In this document: in pieces, positions 32,644 through 43,642 of the stretch
Numbering within the stretch: the first letter of the stretch is position 1
Layout: each line of letters begins with the position of its first letter
Assembly: GCF_020400655.1 (NCBI RefSeq)
Contig: NZ_JAINRC010000012.1
Location: 278,377-342,376, forward strand
DNA: 64,000 nucleotides
Source of the DNA: Streptomyces spinosus
Lineage (GTDB): Bacteria > Actinomycetota > Actinomycetes > Streptomycetales > Streptomycetaceae
Reading direction: 5' to 3'
The notes under the pieces: model-generated
What the model was told of the DNA's origin: nothing
The model's database searches: none
Seen by the model: the letters and a program-made list of their open reading frames with translations, nothing else
Translations under genes and position numbers: made by a program

Positions 32644-33243
32644 ATGAACACCCCCGTCATCGGCGTCCTGGCCCTCCAGGGCGACGTACGGGAGCACCTC
32701 ATCGCCCTGGCCGCGGCCGACGCCGTGGCCAGGCCGGTGCGGCGCCCCGAGGAACTCGCCGAGGTCGACGCCCTCGTCCTGCCCGGCGGCGAGTCCACCA
32801 CCATCTCCAAGCTGGCCGTCCTGTTCGGCGTGATGGAGCCCCTGCGCGCGCGCGTGCGTGAAGGCATGCCCGTCTACGGCACCTGCGCCGGCATGATCAT
32901 GCTCGCCGACAAGATCCTCGACCCGCGCTCGGGCCAGCGGACCATCGGCGGCATCGACATGATCGTGCGCCGCAACGCCTTCGGACGGCAGAACGAGTCG
33001 TTCGAGGCCGCGGTCGACGTCAAGGGCGTCCCGGGCGATCCTGTGGAGGGCGTCTTCATCCGCGCCCCGTGGGTGGAGTCCGTGGGTGCCGGGGCCGAGG
33101 TGCTCGCCGAGCACGACGGCCACATCGTCGCCGTACGCCAGGGCAACGCGCTCGCCACGTCGTTCCACCCGGAACTGACCGGCGACCACCGCGTGCACTC
33201 CCTGTTCGTCGACATGGTGCGCGCGCACCGGACACCGGAGTAG
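32644..33243 (+). CDS. pdxT: pyridoxal 5'-phosphate synthase glutaminase subunit PdxT
   Basis: 199 residues. A class I glutamine amidotransferase with the oxyanion LPGGESTT, nucleophile Cys in PVYGTCAGM and His/Glu in SFHPELTGD. It produces ammonia that is channelled to PdxS. The 13-bp gap shows a shared transcript. Confidence 0.97.
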   Translation: MNTPVIGVLALQGDVREHLIALAAADAVARPVRRPEELAEVDALVLPGGESTTISKLAVLFGVMEPLRARVREGMPVYGTCAGMIMLADKILDPRSGQRTIGGIDMIVRRNAFGRQNESFEAAVDVKGVPGDPVEGVFIRAPWVESVGAGAEVLAEHDGHIVAVRQGNALATSFHPELTGDHRVHSLFVDMVRAHRTPE

Positions 33244-33257
33244 GACGAGAGTCCTTG

Positions 33258-33263
33258 TAGGAT
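33258..33263 (+). promoter_or_regulatory. putative -10 box for yebC
   Basis: TAGGAT, 45 nt before the start codon; the RBS AAGGAG follows. The -35 region is poor. Confidence 0.45.
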
Positions 33264-33308
33264 CTCTGGCGTTCGTATCTGGATGGGTTACGCGAAGGAG
33301 ACAGGCAG

Positions 33309-34061
33309 ATGTCCGGCCACTCTAAATGGGCCACGACGAAGCACAAGAAGGCCGTGATCGACGCCAAGCGCGGCAAGCTCTTCGCGAAGCTCATCAAGAA
33401 CATCGAGGTCGCGGCGCGAATGGGCGGCGCGGACCCCGAGGGCAACCCGACGCTGTACGACGCCATCCAGAAGGCGAAGAAGTCGTCGGTCCCCAACAAG
33501 AACATCGACTCCGCGGTCAAGCGCGGCGCGGGCCTGGAGGCCGGCGGCGCCGACTACGAGACGATCATGTACGAGGGCTACGGCCCGAACGGTGTCGCGG
33601 TGCTCATCGAGTGCCTCACCGACAACCGCAACCGCGCCGCCTCCGAGGTCCGCGTCGCCATGACCCGCAACGGCGGTTCCATGGCCGACCCGGGCTCGGT
33701 GTCGTACCTGTTCAACCGCAAGGGCGTCGTCATCGTCCCCAAGGGTGAGCTGAGCGAGGACGAGGTCCTCATGGCCGTCCTGGACGCGGGCGCCGAGGAG
33801 GTCAACGACCTCGGCGAGACCTTCGAGGTCATCAGCGAGGCCACCGACCTGGTCGCGGTCCGCACCGCCCTGCAGGAAGCCGGCATCGACTACGACTCCG
33901 CCGAGGCCAACTTCGTCCCGACCATGCAGGTCGAACTGGACGAGGAGGGCGCGAAGAAGATCTTCAAGCTGATCGACGCCCTGGAGGACAGCGACGACGT
34001 GCAGAACGTCTTCGCCAACTTCGACGTGAGCGACGAGATCATGGAGAAGGTCGACGCGTAA
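33309..34061 (+). CDS. yebC: YebC/PmpR-family regulatory or translation factor
   Basis: 250 residues; AAGGAG 8-12 nt before the ATG. Signature SGHSKWATTKHKKAVIDAKRGKLF at the N-terminus and three alpha/beta domains, DPEGNPTLYDAIQKAKKSSVPNKNID and YEGYGPNGVAVLIECLTDNRNR being the most conserved. The family was described as a DNA-binding regulator, and more recently as relieving ribosome stalling on proline stretches; a mitochondrial relative is TACO1. It stands directly before ruvCAB, a common arrangement in bacteria. A hairpin follows. Confidence 0.95.
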   Translation: MSGHSKWATTKHKKAVIDAKRGKLFAKLIKNIEVAARMGGADPEGNPTLYDAIQKAKKSSVPNKNIDSAVKRGAGLEAGGADYETIMYEGYGPNGVAVLIECLTDNRNRAASEVRVAMTRNGGSMADPGSVSYLFNRKGVVIVPKGELSEDEVLMAVLDAGAEEVNDLGETFEVISEATDLVAVRTALQEAGIDYDSAEANFVPTMQVELDEEGAKKIFKLIDALEDSDDVQNVFANFDVSDEIMEKVDA

Positions 34062-34080
34062 CGCCCAGAGCTGGCCGACC

Positions 34081-34107
34081 GGGCCGACGGGACACCCCCG
34101 TCGGCCC
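34081..34107 (+). terminator. terminator after yebC
   Basis: Perfect 11-bp stem 34081-34091/34097-34107 with a 5-nt loop, extended outward past a bulged base. It puts yebC and ruvC on separate transcripts, at least in part. Confidence 0.65.
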
Positions 34108-34140
34108 GTCGCGTTGTCCGGCGTTGTCAGTGGCACCCGA

Positions 34141-34146
34141 TAGCCT
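34141..34146 (+). promoter_or_regulatory. putative -10 box for ruvCAB
   Basis: TAGCCT, 40 nt before the GTG of ruvC, with GGAGGGAGG as the RBS in between. Spacing to a TTGTC(A/C) -35 is not ideal. Confidence 0.4.
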
Positions 34147-34186
34147 GCACGGACAAGCGACGGGGTGATCGGAGGGAGGGGCGCGC

Positions 34187-34726
34187 GTGCGCGTGCTGGG
34201 GGTGGACCCCGGGCTGACCCGGTGCGGGGTCGGTGTCGTCGAAGGGGTCGCGGGCCGTCCGCTCACCATGCTCGGCGTCGGGGTCGTCCGCACCCCCGCG
34301 GACGCCGACCTCAGCCACCGGCTGCTCGCCGTGGAGCAGGGCATCGAGCAGTGGATGGACGAGCACCGCCCCGAGTTCGTCGCCGTCGAGCGCGTCTTCA
34401 GCCAGCACAACGTGCGCACCGTCATGGGCACCGCCCAGGCCAGCGCCGTCGCCATGCTGTGCGCCGCCCGGCGCGGCATCCCCGTCGCCCTGCACACCCC
34501 CAGCGAGGTCAAGGCCGCCGTCACCGGCACCGGACGCGCCGACAAGGCACAGGTCGGAGCGATGGTGACCCGGCTGCTCCGGCTCGCCGCGCCGCCCAAA
34601 CCGGCCGACGCCGCCGACGCCCTCGCCCTCGCCATCTGCCACATCTGGCGGGCCCCCGCCCAGAACCGGCTCCAGCAGGCCGTCGCCCGGCAGGCGGTCC
34701 ACGCAACGAAAGGCCGTACGGCATGA
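34187..34726 (+). CDS. ruvC: crossover junction endodeoxyribonuclease RuvC
   Basis: 179 residues from a GTG with GGAGGGAGG upstream. RNase H-fold resolvase: LGVDPGLTRCGVG holds the first catalytic Asp, FVAVERVFSQHNVRT the Glu, and KPADAADALALAICH the last Asp pair. It cuts Holliday junctions in a RuvAB-bound complex. The stop overlaps the ruvA start (ATGA). Confidence 0.97.
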   Translation: MRVLGVDPGLTRCGVGVVEGVAGRPLTMLGVGVVRTPADADLSHRLLAVEQGIEQWMDEHRPEFVAVERVFSQHNVRTVMGTAQASAVAMLCAARRGIPVALHTPSEVKAAVTGTGRADKAQVGAMVTRLLRLAAPPKPADAADALALAICHIWRAPAQNRLQQAVARQAVHATKGRTA

Positions 34727-35328
34727 TCGCCTTCGTCAGCGGCACGGTCGCCGCGCTCGCCCCCGACGCCGCGGTCGTCGAGGTCGGCGGCGTCGGCATG
34801 GCCGTCCAGTGCACCCCGAACACGCTGTCGACGCTCCGGATCGGTCAGCCGGCCAGGCTGCACACCTCCCTCGTCGTCCGCGAGGACTCGCTCACCCTGT
34901 ACGGCTTCGCCGACGACGACGAGCGCCAGGTCTTCGAACTGCTCCAGACCGCGAGCGGCGTCGGCCCGCGTCTGGCCCAGGCGATGCTCGCCGTGCACAC
35001 CCCGGACGCGCTGCGCCGCGCGGTCGCCACCGGTGACGAGAAGGCCCTCACCGCAGTCCCCGGCATCGGCAAGAAGGGCGCCCAGAAACTGCTGCTGGAA
35101 CTGAAGGACCGGCTCGGCGCGCCCATCGGCGCCCCCGCCGTCGGCGCCCCCGTCAGCCAGGGCTGGCGCGACCAGCTGCACGCCGCCCTGATCGGCCTGG
35201 GCTACGCCACCCGCGAGGCCGACGAGGCGGTCGCCGCCGTCGCCCCGCAGGCCGAGGCCGCGGGCGGCACTCCCCAGGTCGGGCAGCTGCTCAAGGCCGC
35301 CCTGCAGACCCTGAACCGCGCCCGCTGA
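34723..35328 (+). CDS. ruvA: Holliday junction DNA helicase subunit RuvA
   Basis: 201 residues, ATGA overlap with ruvC. An OB-fold domain (1-63), the helix-hairpin-helix pair TASGVGPRLAQAMLAVH and LTAVPGIGKKGAQKLLLELK, and the C-terminal RuvB-binding domain (about 155-201, ALIGLGYATREADEAVA). It binds the four-way junction as a tetramer and loads RuvB. Confidence 0.97.
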   Translation: MIAFVSGTVAALAPDAAVVEVGGVGMAVQCTPNTLSTLRIGQPARLHTSLVVREDSLTLYGFADDDERQVFELLQTASGVGPRLAQAMLAVHTPDALRRAVATGDEKALTAVPGIGKKGAQKLLLELKDRLGAPIGAPAVGAPVSQGWRDQLHAALIGLGYATREADEAVAAVAPQAEAAGGTPQVGQLLKAALQTLNRAR

Positions 35329-35353
35329 CCTGCGCCACCGCTAGGAGAACTTC

Positions 35354-36448
35354 GTGAACTGGGACGACACGACCGACGGCGCCGCCGGGGAGCGGCTCGT
35401 CGGGCCCGCCGAGGAGCGGCTGGTGGGCTCTGTCGCCGACGGGGAGGACCAGGCCGTCGAGGCCGCCCTGCGCCCCAAGGACCTCGGCGAGTTCATCGGC
35501 CAGGAAAAGGTCCGCGAACAGCTCGACCTCGTCCTGCGCGCCGCCCGCGCGCGCGGCGCCACCGCCGATCACGTGCTGCTCTCCGGGGCGCCGGGCCTCG
35601 GCAAGACCACCCTGTCGATGATCATCGCCGCGGAGATGGGCGCCCCGATCCGCATCACCTCCGGCCCCGCCATCCAGCACGCCGGCGACCTCGCCGCGAT
35701 CCTGTCCTCCCTCCAGGAGGGCGAGGTCCTCTTCCTGGACGAGATCCACCGCATGTCCCGGCCCGCCGAGGAGATGCTGTACATGGCGATGGAGGACTTC
35801 CGCGTCGACGTCATCGTCGGCAAGGGCCCCGGCGCCACCGCGATCCCGCTGGAGCTGCCTCCGTTCACCCTCGTCGGCGCCACCACGCGCGCGGGCCTGC
35901 TGCCGCCGCCGCTGCGCGACCGCTTCGGCTTCACCGCGCACATGGAGTTCTACGAGCCGCACGAGCTGGAGCGCGTCGTGCACCGCTCGGCGCACCTGCT
36001 GGACGTCGAGATCGAGCCGGACGGCGCCGCCGAGATCGCCGGCCGCTCCCGGGGCACGCCCCGCATCGCCAACCGCCTGCTGCGCCGGGTCCGTGACTAC
36101 GCGCAGGTCAAGGCCGACGGGGTGATCACCCGTGACATCGCCGCCGCCGCCCTCGCCGTGTACGAGGTCGACGCACGCGGTCTCGACCGGCTGGACCGCG
36201 CCGTGCTTCAGGCCCTGCTGAAGCTGTTCGGCGGCGGGCCGGTCGGCCTGTCGACCCTCGCCGTCGCGGTGGGGGAGGAACGGGAGACCGTCGAGGAGGT
36301 CGCCGAACCGTTCCTGGTCCGGGAGGGCCTGCTCGCCCGCACCCCGCGCGGGAGGGTCGCCACGCCGGCGGCATGGTCGCATCTCGGCCTCACCCCACCG
36401 CGCCCGTCCGGCGCGGGAAACGGACAACAGGACCTGTTCGGGGCGTGA
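35354..36448 (+). CDS. ruvB: Holliday junction branch migration ATPase RuvB
   Basis: 364 residues from a GTG with AGGAGAA 7 nt upstream. AAA+ motor with Walker A GAPGLGKTT, Walker B LFLDEIH, sensor 1 VGATTRAG, an Arg-finger region LRDRFGF, and the winged-helix end LARTPRGRVATPAAWSHL. Has a 35-residue N-terminal extension before the conserved RPKDLGEFIGQ-like start. It drives branch migration with RuvA. Confidence 0.97.
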   Translation: MNWDDTTDGAAGERLVGPAEERLVGSVADGEDQAVEAALRPKDLGEFIGQEKVREQLDLVLRAARARGATADHVLLSGAPGLGKTTLSMIIAAEMGAPIRITSGPAIQHAGDLAAILSSLQEGEVLFLDEIHRMSRPAEEMLYMAMEDFRVDVIVGKGPGATAIPLELPPFTLVGATTRAGLLPPPLRDRFGFTAHMEFYEPHELERVVHRSAHLLDVEIEPDGAAEIAGRSRGTPRIANRLLRRVRDYAQVKADGVITRDIAAAALAVYEVDARGLDRLDRAVLQALLKLFGGGPVGLSTLAVAVGEERETVEEVAEPFLVREGLLARTPRGRVATPAAWSHLGLTPPRPSGAGNGQQDLFGA

Positions 36449-36506
36449 TGGTCACGGCCCGGCGAGGGCGGTGGTGCGGGCAGGAACCCAGGTGCCATGC
36501 TGAGCG

Positions 36507-36536
36507 TTGTTCCATGCGAGCGGACTCGCTTAGACT
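36507..36536 (+). promoter_or_regulatory. promoter of the yajC-secD-secF-apt operon
   Basis: TTGTTC (36507-36512), 18-bp spacer, TAGACT (36531-36536): the best -35/-10 pair found in the window. Predicts a leader of about 84 nt before yajC. Confidence 0.65.
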
Positions 36537-36626
36537 CCGCCGATGCCGCCCTTGCGGGCGGCGCCGACCACACCCCCATCCAACTGGCCGCTCACCCGCG
36601 CGGTCGCGCGAAGGAAATTCCGTCCC

Positions 36627-37118
36627 GTGAATGCCTATACCCTTCTCCCGTTCATCGTGCTCATCGCGGCGATGTTCCTGATGACGCGTTCGGCCAAGAA
36701 GAAGCAGCAGCAGGCCGCCCAGATGCGGAACGAGATGCAGCCCGGCTCCGGTGTCCGCACGATCGGGGGTATGTACGCGACGGTCAAGGAGGTCAACGAG
36801 GACACCGTCCTCCTCGACGCCGGACCGGGCGTCGAGCTCCTCTTCGCCAAGAACGCCATCGGCGCCGTCCTCACCGACGACGAGTACAACCGGATCGTCC
36901 ACGGCATCGAGCACGACCTCAAGTCCGACGCCGGCCTCGTCCCGGACGACGCCTCCTCCCTCACCGAGACCGACGAGACCGACGAGCCTGCCGCCGCTGC
37001 CGCCGCCTCCGATGACAAGATCGACCTCGGTAAGAAGGACGCCGACGCGGCCGGTGCCGCCGAGGCCAAGGCGGAGGACGAGCCGAAGAAGACCGACGGC
37101 GACTCCGACGCGAAGTAG
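36627..37118 (+). CDS. yajC: preprotein translocase accessory subunit YajC
   Basis: 163 residues from the GTG at 36627 (AAGGAA about 10 nt upstream). One N-terminal membrane helix (LLPFIVLIAAMFLMTRS), the conserved QMRNEMQPGSGVRTIGGMYATV block, and an acidic, Ala/Lys-rich C-terminal tail of about 60 residues typical of actinobacterial YajC. It associates with SecDF and SecYEG. It is first in a unit with secD and secF. Confidence 0.95.
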   Translation: MNAYTLLPFIVLIAAMFLMTRSAKKKQQQAAQMRNEMQPGSGVRTIGGMYATVKEVNEDTVLLDAGPGVELLFAKNAIGAVLTDDEYNRIVHGIEHDLKSDAGLVPDDASSLTETDETDEPAAAAAASDDKIDLGKKDADAAGAAEAKAEDEPKKTDGDSDAK

Positions 37119-37260
37119 TCACGCCCCGGGCGGCGCGACGGCGGCATGATGGCGCCCCGCGCATCCCGGGCGCGTCTGTTTCCCGCACGGGAGCCCGACA
37201 CCATGTCATGGCCGACCGCGCCGACGGGGCGCGGAGCGGCCCGAGAGGGAGTACGAGAAG

Positions 37261-39057
37261 GTGGCAGCACCTAAGAGGGGCCGAAGCGCGAGCGCCCAGA
37301 GCAAGCCAGGGCGCTCGCTGGCCCTCATCCTGATCGCCATCGTGGCGCTCACCGGAGGGATGTTCCTCTCCGGGCACACCACTCCGCGTCTCGGTATCGA
37401 CCTCGCCGGTGGCACGAGCATCACGCTCAAGGCGAAGGCCGACCAGGGGTCCGCGATCAACAAGGCCAACATGGACACCGCGGTCGACATCATGAACCGC
37501 CGTGTCAACGGCCTCGGCGTCTCCGAGGCGGAGGTGCAGACCCAGGGGACCGACAACATCATCGTCAACATCCCCAAGGGCACCAACTCCAAGGAGGCCC
37601 AGGAGCAGGTCGGCACCACGGCCAAGCTCTACTTCCGGCCGGTGCTGGCCAGCGAGCCCAGCGGTGCCGCCGCGCAGAGCCCCTCGCCGAGCGCGACCCC
37701 CAGCGGCGGCTCCTCGGCGAAGCCGAGCACGAGCCCGTCGTCGAGCGCCTCCGCGCCGCAGAAGGCCTCGTCCGGCTCGTCCGGCTCCGCGTCCCCCTCG
37801 GCCACGGCGACCTCCCAGGGCCGCGCCGTCAGCGACGCGCTGAAGGCCGACTCCACCCCCTCGCCGAGCGCTTCCGCCTCCGGCAGCGGCAAGCCGTCGG
37901 CCACCCCCTCGGCCAGCCCCGGCGGCGGCACGAAGACGGACTCCAAGCTCCAGGCCCAGTACGCGGCCCTGGACTGCAGCAAGGCCACCGACCGTGCCAA
38001 CGCCGGCAAGAACGCCAAGCCCGGCGAGACCACCGTCGCCTGCGGTGAGATCGACAAGGCCTGGTACAAGTACCTGCTCGGCCCCGCCGCCGTGGACGGC
38101 ACCGAGGTGAAGAAGGCGCAGGCCGTCTTCGACACCCAGGGAGCCTCCGGCTGGCAGGTCCAGATGACCTTCACCGGCAGCGGTTCCAAGAAGTTCGCGG
38201 ACATCACCGGCGAGCTCGCCAAGAACCAGCCCCCGCAGAACGAGTTCGGCATCGTCCTCGACGGAGAGGTCATCTCCAGCCCGTACGTCAGCTCGGCCAT
38301 CACCGGCGGCCAGGCGGAGATCTCCGGCAGCTTCAAGCAGGAGGAGGCCCAGAGCCTCGCCAACGTGCTGTCCTACGGCGCCCTGCCGCTGTCCTTCCAG
38401 GAGCAGTCCGTCACCACCGTCACCGCAGCGCTCGGCGGTGAGCAGCTGCACGCCGGTCTGCTCGCCGGCGCGATCGGTCTCGCGCTGGTCGTGATCTACC
38501 TGGTGGTCTACTACCGCGGCCTGTCCGTCGTGGCCATGGCCTCCCTGGTCGTCTCCGCGATCCTCACCTACGTGATCATGTCGCTGCTCGGCCCGGCCAT
38601 CGGCTTCGCGCTGAACCTGCCCGCCGTCTGCGGCGCCATCGTCGCCATCGGCATCACCGCGGACTCGTTCATCGTGTACTTCGAACGCATCCGGGACGAG
38701 ATCCGCGAGGGCCGCACGCTGCGCCCCGCTGTCGAGCGGGCCTGGCCGCGCGCCCGGCGCACCATCCTGGTCTCCGACTTCGTGTCGTTCCTCGCCGCCG
38801 CGGTGCTGTTCATCGTCACGGTCGGCAAGGTGCAGGGCTTCGCCTTCACCCTGGGCCTCACCACGCTCCTCGACGTGGTCGTCGTCTTCCTCTTCACCAA
38901 GCCGCTGATGACGCTGCTGGCCCGCCGCACGTTCTTCGCGGGCGGCCACAAGTGGTCCGGACTCGACCCGAAGAGCCTGGGTGCCAAGCCGCCGCTGCGC
39001 CGCACCCGCCGTCCCGCCGGTCCCGTCGCCGGCCCTGTCGACCCGAAGGAGGCGTGA
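37261..39057 (+). CDS. secD: protein translocase subunit SecD with a long low-complexity insert
   Basis: 598 residues from the GTG at 37261. TM1 (LALILIAIVALTGGMFL), the P1 domain start LGIDLAGGTSITLKAK, RRVNGLGVSEAEVQTQG, then the SecD hallmark LDGEVISSPYVSSAITGGQAEISG and five C-terminal TM segments with VVIYLVVYYRGLSVVAMASL and GAIVAIGITADSFIVYFERIRDE. SecD-SecF use the proton gradient to pull secreted proteins outward. Residues about 138-235, within the extracytoplasmic P1 region, are a Ser/Pro/Ala/Gly tract absent from E. coli SecD. secF starts 3 bp after the stop. Confidence 0.97.
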   Translation: MAAPKRGRSASAQSKPGRSLALILIAIVALTGGMFLSGHTTPRLGIDLAGGTSITLKAKADQGSAINKANMDTAVDIMNRRVNGLGVSEAEVQTQGTDNIIVNIPKGTNSKEAQEQVGTTAKLYFRPVLASEPSGAAAQSPSPSATPSGGSSAKPSTSPSSSASAPQKASSGSSGSASPSATATSQGRAVSDALKADSTPSPSASASGSGKPSATPSASPGGGTKTDSKLQAQYAALDCSKATDRANAGKNAKPGETTVACGEIDKAWYKYLLGPAAVDGTEVKKAQAVFDTQGASGWQVQMTFTGSGSKKFADITGELAKNQPPQNEFGIVLDGEVISSPYVSSAITGGQAEISGSFKQEEAQSLANVLSYGALPLSFQEQSVTTVTAALGGEQLHAGLLAGAIGLALVVIYLVVYYRGLSVVAMASLVVSAILTYVIMSLLGPAIGFALNLPAVCGAIVAIGITADSFIVYFERIRDEIREGRTLRPAVERAWPRARRTILVSDFVSFLAAAVLFIVTVGKVQGFAFTLGLTTLLDVVVVFLFTKPLMTLLARRTFFAGGHKWSGLDPKSLGAKPPLRRTRRPAGPVAGPVDPKEA

Positions 39058-39060
39058 GCG

Positions 39061-40173
39061 ATGTCGAAACTCGGCAACCTCGGCGCTCGACTGCACCGCG
39101 GCGAGATCTCCTACGACTTCGTCGGCAAGCGCAAGATCTGGTACGGCATCTCGATCCTGATCACCATCACCGCCATCGTCGGCCTGGCGGTGCGCGGCCT
39201 GAACATGGGCATCGAGTTCCAGGGCGGCGCGGTCTTCACGACGCCCACGAAGATGAGCACGTCGGTGGCCCAGGCGGAGGACTACGCCAACACGGCCTCC
39301 GGCCACCAGGCGGTCGTGCAGAAGCTCGGCAACGGCAGCCTGCGCATCCAGATCGCCGGCATCGACACCGGCCAGTCCGACAGGATCAAGCAGGAGCTGG
39401 CCAAGGACCTGAAGCTCGACCCCGAGAAGCTCGCCGCCGACCTGGTCGGCCCGAGCTGGGGCGAGCAGATCGCCAACAAGGCCTGGGAGGGCCTGGCGAT
39501 CTTCATGGTCCTCGTGGTGATCTACCTGGCGATCGCCTTCGAGTGGCGGATGGCCATCGCGGCGCTGGTCGCGCTGATCCACGACATCACCATCACGACC
39601 GGTATCTACGCCCTGGTCGGCTTCGAGGTCACGCCCGGCACGGTCATCGGTCTGCTGACCATCCTCGGTTACTCGCTCTACGACACGGTCGTCGTCTTCG
39701 ACAGCCTCAAGGAGCAGACGAGGGACATCACCAAGCAGTCCCGGTTCACCTACGGCGAGATCGCCAACCGGTCGATCAACGGCACCCTGGTCCGCTCCAT
39801 CAACACCACGGTCGTCGCCCTGCTGCCGGTCGCCGGTCTGCTCTTCATCGGCGGCGGCTTCCTCGGCGCGGGCACGCTCAACGACATCTCCCTGTCGCTG
39901 TTCGTCGGCCTCGCGGCCGGTGCGTACTCGTCCATCTTCATCGCCACGCCGCTCGTCGCCGACCTCAAGGAGCGCGAGCCCGCGATGAAGGCCCTCACCA
40001 AGCGGGTCCTGGCCAAGCGCGCCCAGGCCGGCCCGGAGGGGGACCTCGCCGCGGAGACCCGGACCGGCGCCGACGACGACGCCGACGACGCCGCTCCCGC
40101 CGTGGTGGGCCCGCGCAACCAGCCCGCCTCCCGTGGCCGGGGCCGCGGCCGTACCTCCGGGAAGCGCCGATGA
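39061..40173 (+). CDS. secF: protein translocase subunit SecF
   Basis: 370 residues; the RBS AAGGAGG lies in the end of secD. TM1 at about 28-48, NMGIEFQGGAVF after it, and the RND-like membrane block AIAFEWRMAIAALVALIHDI, GYSLYDTVVVFDSLKEQTR and NTTVVALLPVAGLLFIGGG. The C-terminal tail (about 60 residues) is acidic then Arg/Gly-rich. Its stop overlaps the apt start (ATGA). Confidence 0.97.
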   Translation: MSKLGNLGARLHRGEISYDFVGKRKIWYGISILITITAIVGLAVRGLNMGIEFQGGAVFTTPTKMSTSVAQAEDYANTASGHQAVVQKLGNGSLRIQIAGIDTGQSDRIKQELAKDLKLDPEKLAADLVGPSWGEQIANKAWEGLAIFMVLVVIYLAIAFEWRMAIAALVALIHDITITTGIYALVGFEVTPGTVIGLLTILGYSLYDTVVVFDSLKEQTRDITKQSRFTYGEIANRSINGTLVRSINTTVVALLPVAGLLFIGGGFLGAGTLNDISLSLFVGLAAGAYSSIFIATPLVADLKEREPAMKALTKRVLAKRAQAGPEGDLAAETRTGADDDADDAAPAVVGPRNQPASRGRGRGRTSGKRR

Positions 40174-40709
40174 CCGGCATCCAGGAGCTGCTGCTCAGCC
40201 GCATCCGTGACGTCGCCGACTACCCGGAGCCCGGGGTGATGTTCAAGGACATCACCCCGCTCCTGGCCGACCCGGCGGCCTTCACCGCGCTCACCGACGA
40301 GCTGGCCGGCATCGCCGCCGGCACCGGCGCGACCAAGATCGTCGGCCTGGAGGCCCGGGGCTTCATCCTCGGCGCCCCGGTCGCCGTCCGCGCCGGCCTC
40401 GGCTTCATCCCCGTCCGCAAGGCGGGCAAGCTGCCCGGGGCCACCCTGCGCCAGGCGTACGACCTGGAGTACGGCTCCGCGGAGATCGAGGTGCACGCGG
40501 AGGACCTGGTCGCCGGCGACCGTGTCCTGATCGTGGACGACGTCCTGGCCACCGGCGGCACCGCCGAGGCCGCGATCCAGCTCATCCACCGCGCGGGCGC
40601 CGAGGTCGCCGGCCTCGCGGTCCTGATGGAGCTGGGCTTCCTGGACGGCCGCTCCCGGCTGGAACCCGCCCTCGGCGGAGCCCCGCTCACGGCCCTCCTC
40701 CAGGTCTGA
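40170..40709 (+). CDS. apt: adenine phosphoribosyltransferase
   Basis: 179 residues, ATGA overlap with secF. Type I PRTase with the PRPP loop VLIVDDVLATGGTAEAA, the adenine-side YPEPGVMFKDITPLL and IVGLEARGFILGAPVA. It salvages adenine to AMP. Placement between secF and relA matches other streptomycetes as I recall them; salvage of purines beside the ppGpp synthetase may be more than accident. A strong terminator follows. Confidence 0.97.
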   Translation: MTGIQELLLSRIRDVADYPEPGVMFKDITPLLADPAAFTALTDELAGIAAGTGATKIVGLEARGFILGAPVAVRAGLGFIPVRKAGKLPGATLRQAYDLEYGSAEIEVHAEDLVAGDRVLIVDDVLATGGTAEAAIQLIHRAGAEVAGLAVLMELGFLDGRSRLEPALGGAPLTALLQV

Positions 40710-40750
40710 CGACCAGGTACGCCGGTCGGGTCCGACCGGTCCGCACAGCG

Positions 40751-40785
40751 CGACGGCCGCCCCGGGAACACCGGGGCGGCCGTCG
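40751..40785 (+). terminator. terminator after apt
   Basis: Perfect 15-bp inverted repeat (40751-40765 and 40771-40785), loop GAACA, 42 bp after the stop. Confidence 0.85.
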
Positions 40786-40951
40786 TCGCGGGGCCGTGCG
40801 CGCACCGCGGCCGCCGTCGCCGTACGGACACGCGCCGCACACCCGGAGGCCTCCCCGAGGACACCTCCCGGAATCCCCCGGCGGCCCCCCGCGTTTCACG
40901 GGTACACGGTCCTCACAGCCGCCTGCAGGCGATGACCGGGCGCAGGATCGC

Positions 40952-40957
40952 TACCAT
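40952..40957 (+). promoter_or_regulatory. putative -10 box for relA
   Basis: TACCAT in the 220-bp gap after the apt terminator; -35 candidate GATGAC at 40931-40936 with only a 15-bp spacer. Confidence 0.35.
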
Positions 40958-41008
40958 GGGGTTTCCGGAGCCTGACCGGGGGACCCGGATCGCGCACGAG
41001 GAGTCCTC

Positions 41009-43552
<2,544 letters not shown>

Positions 43553-43584
43553 GACGGCTCCGGCCCCACGCCGGGCCTCGCACA

Positions 43585-43623
43585 GGCGAAGGGCCCCGTA
43601 CGCCTCGTACGGGGCCCTTCGCC
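43585..43623. terminator. bidirectional terminator between relA and the DUF349 gene
   Basis: Perfect 18-bp inverted repeat (43585-43602 and 43606-43623), loop CCT, between convergent genes. Confidence 0.88.
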
Positions 43624-43642
43624 ATGCGACGGGAGGATCGGA

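Noticed and set aside
36961..39582. 873-codon antisense frame over yajC, secD and secF
   Set aside because: Composition follows the sense codons of the sec genes; no motif.
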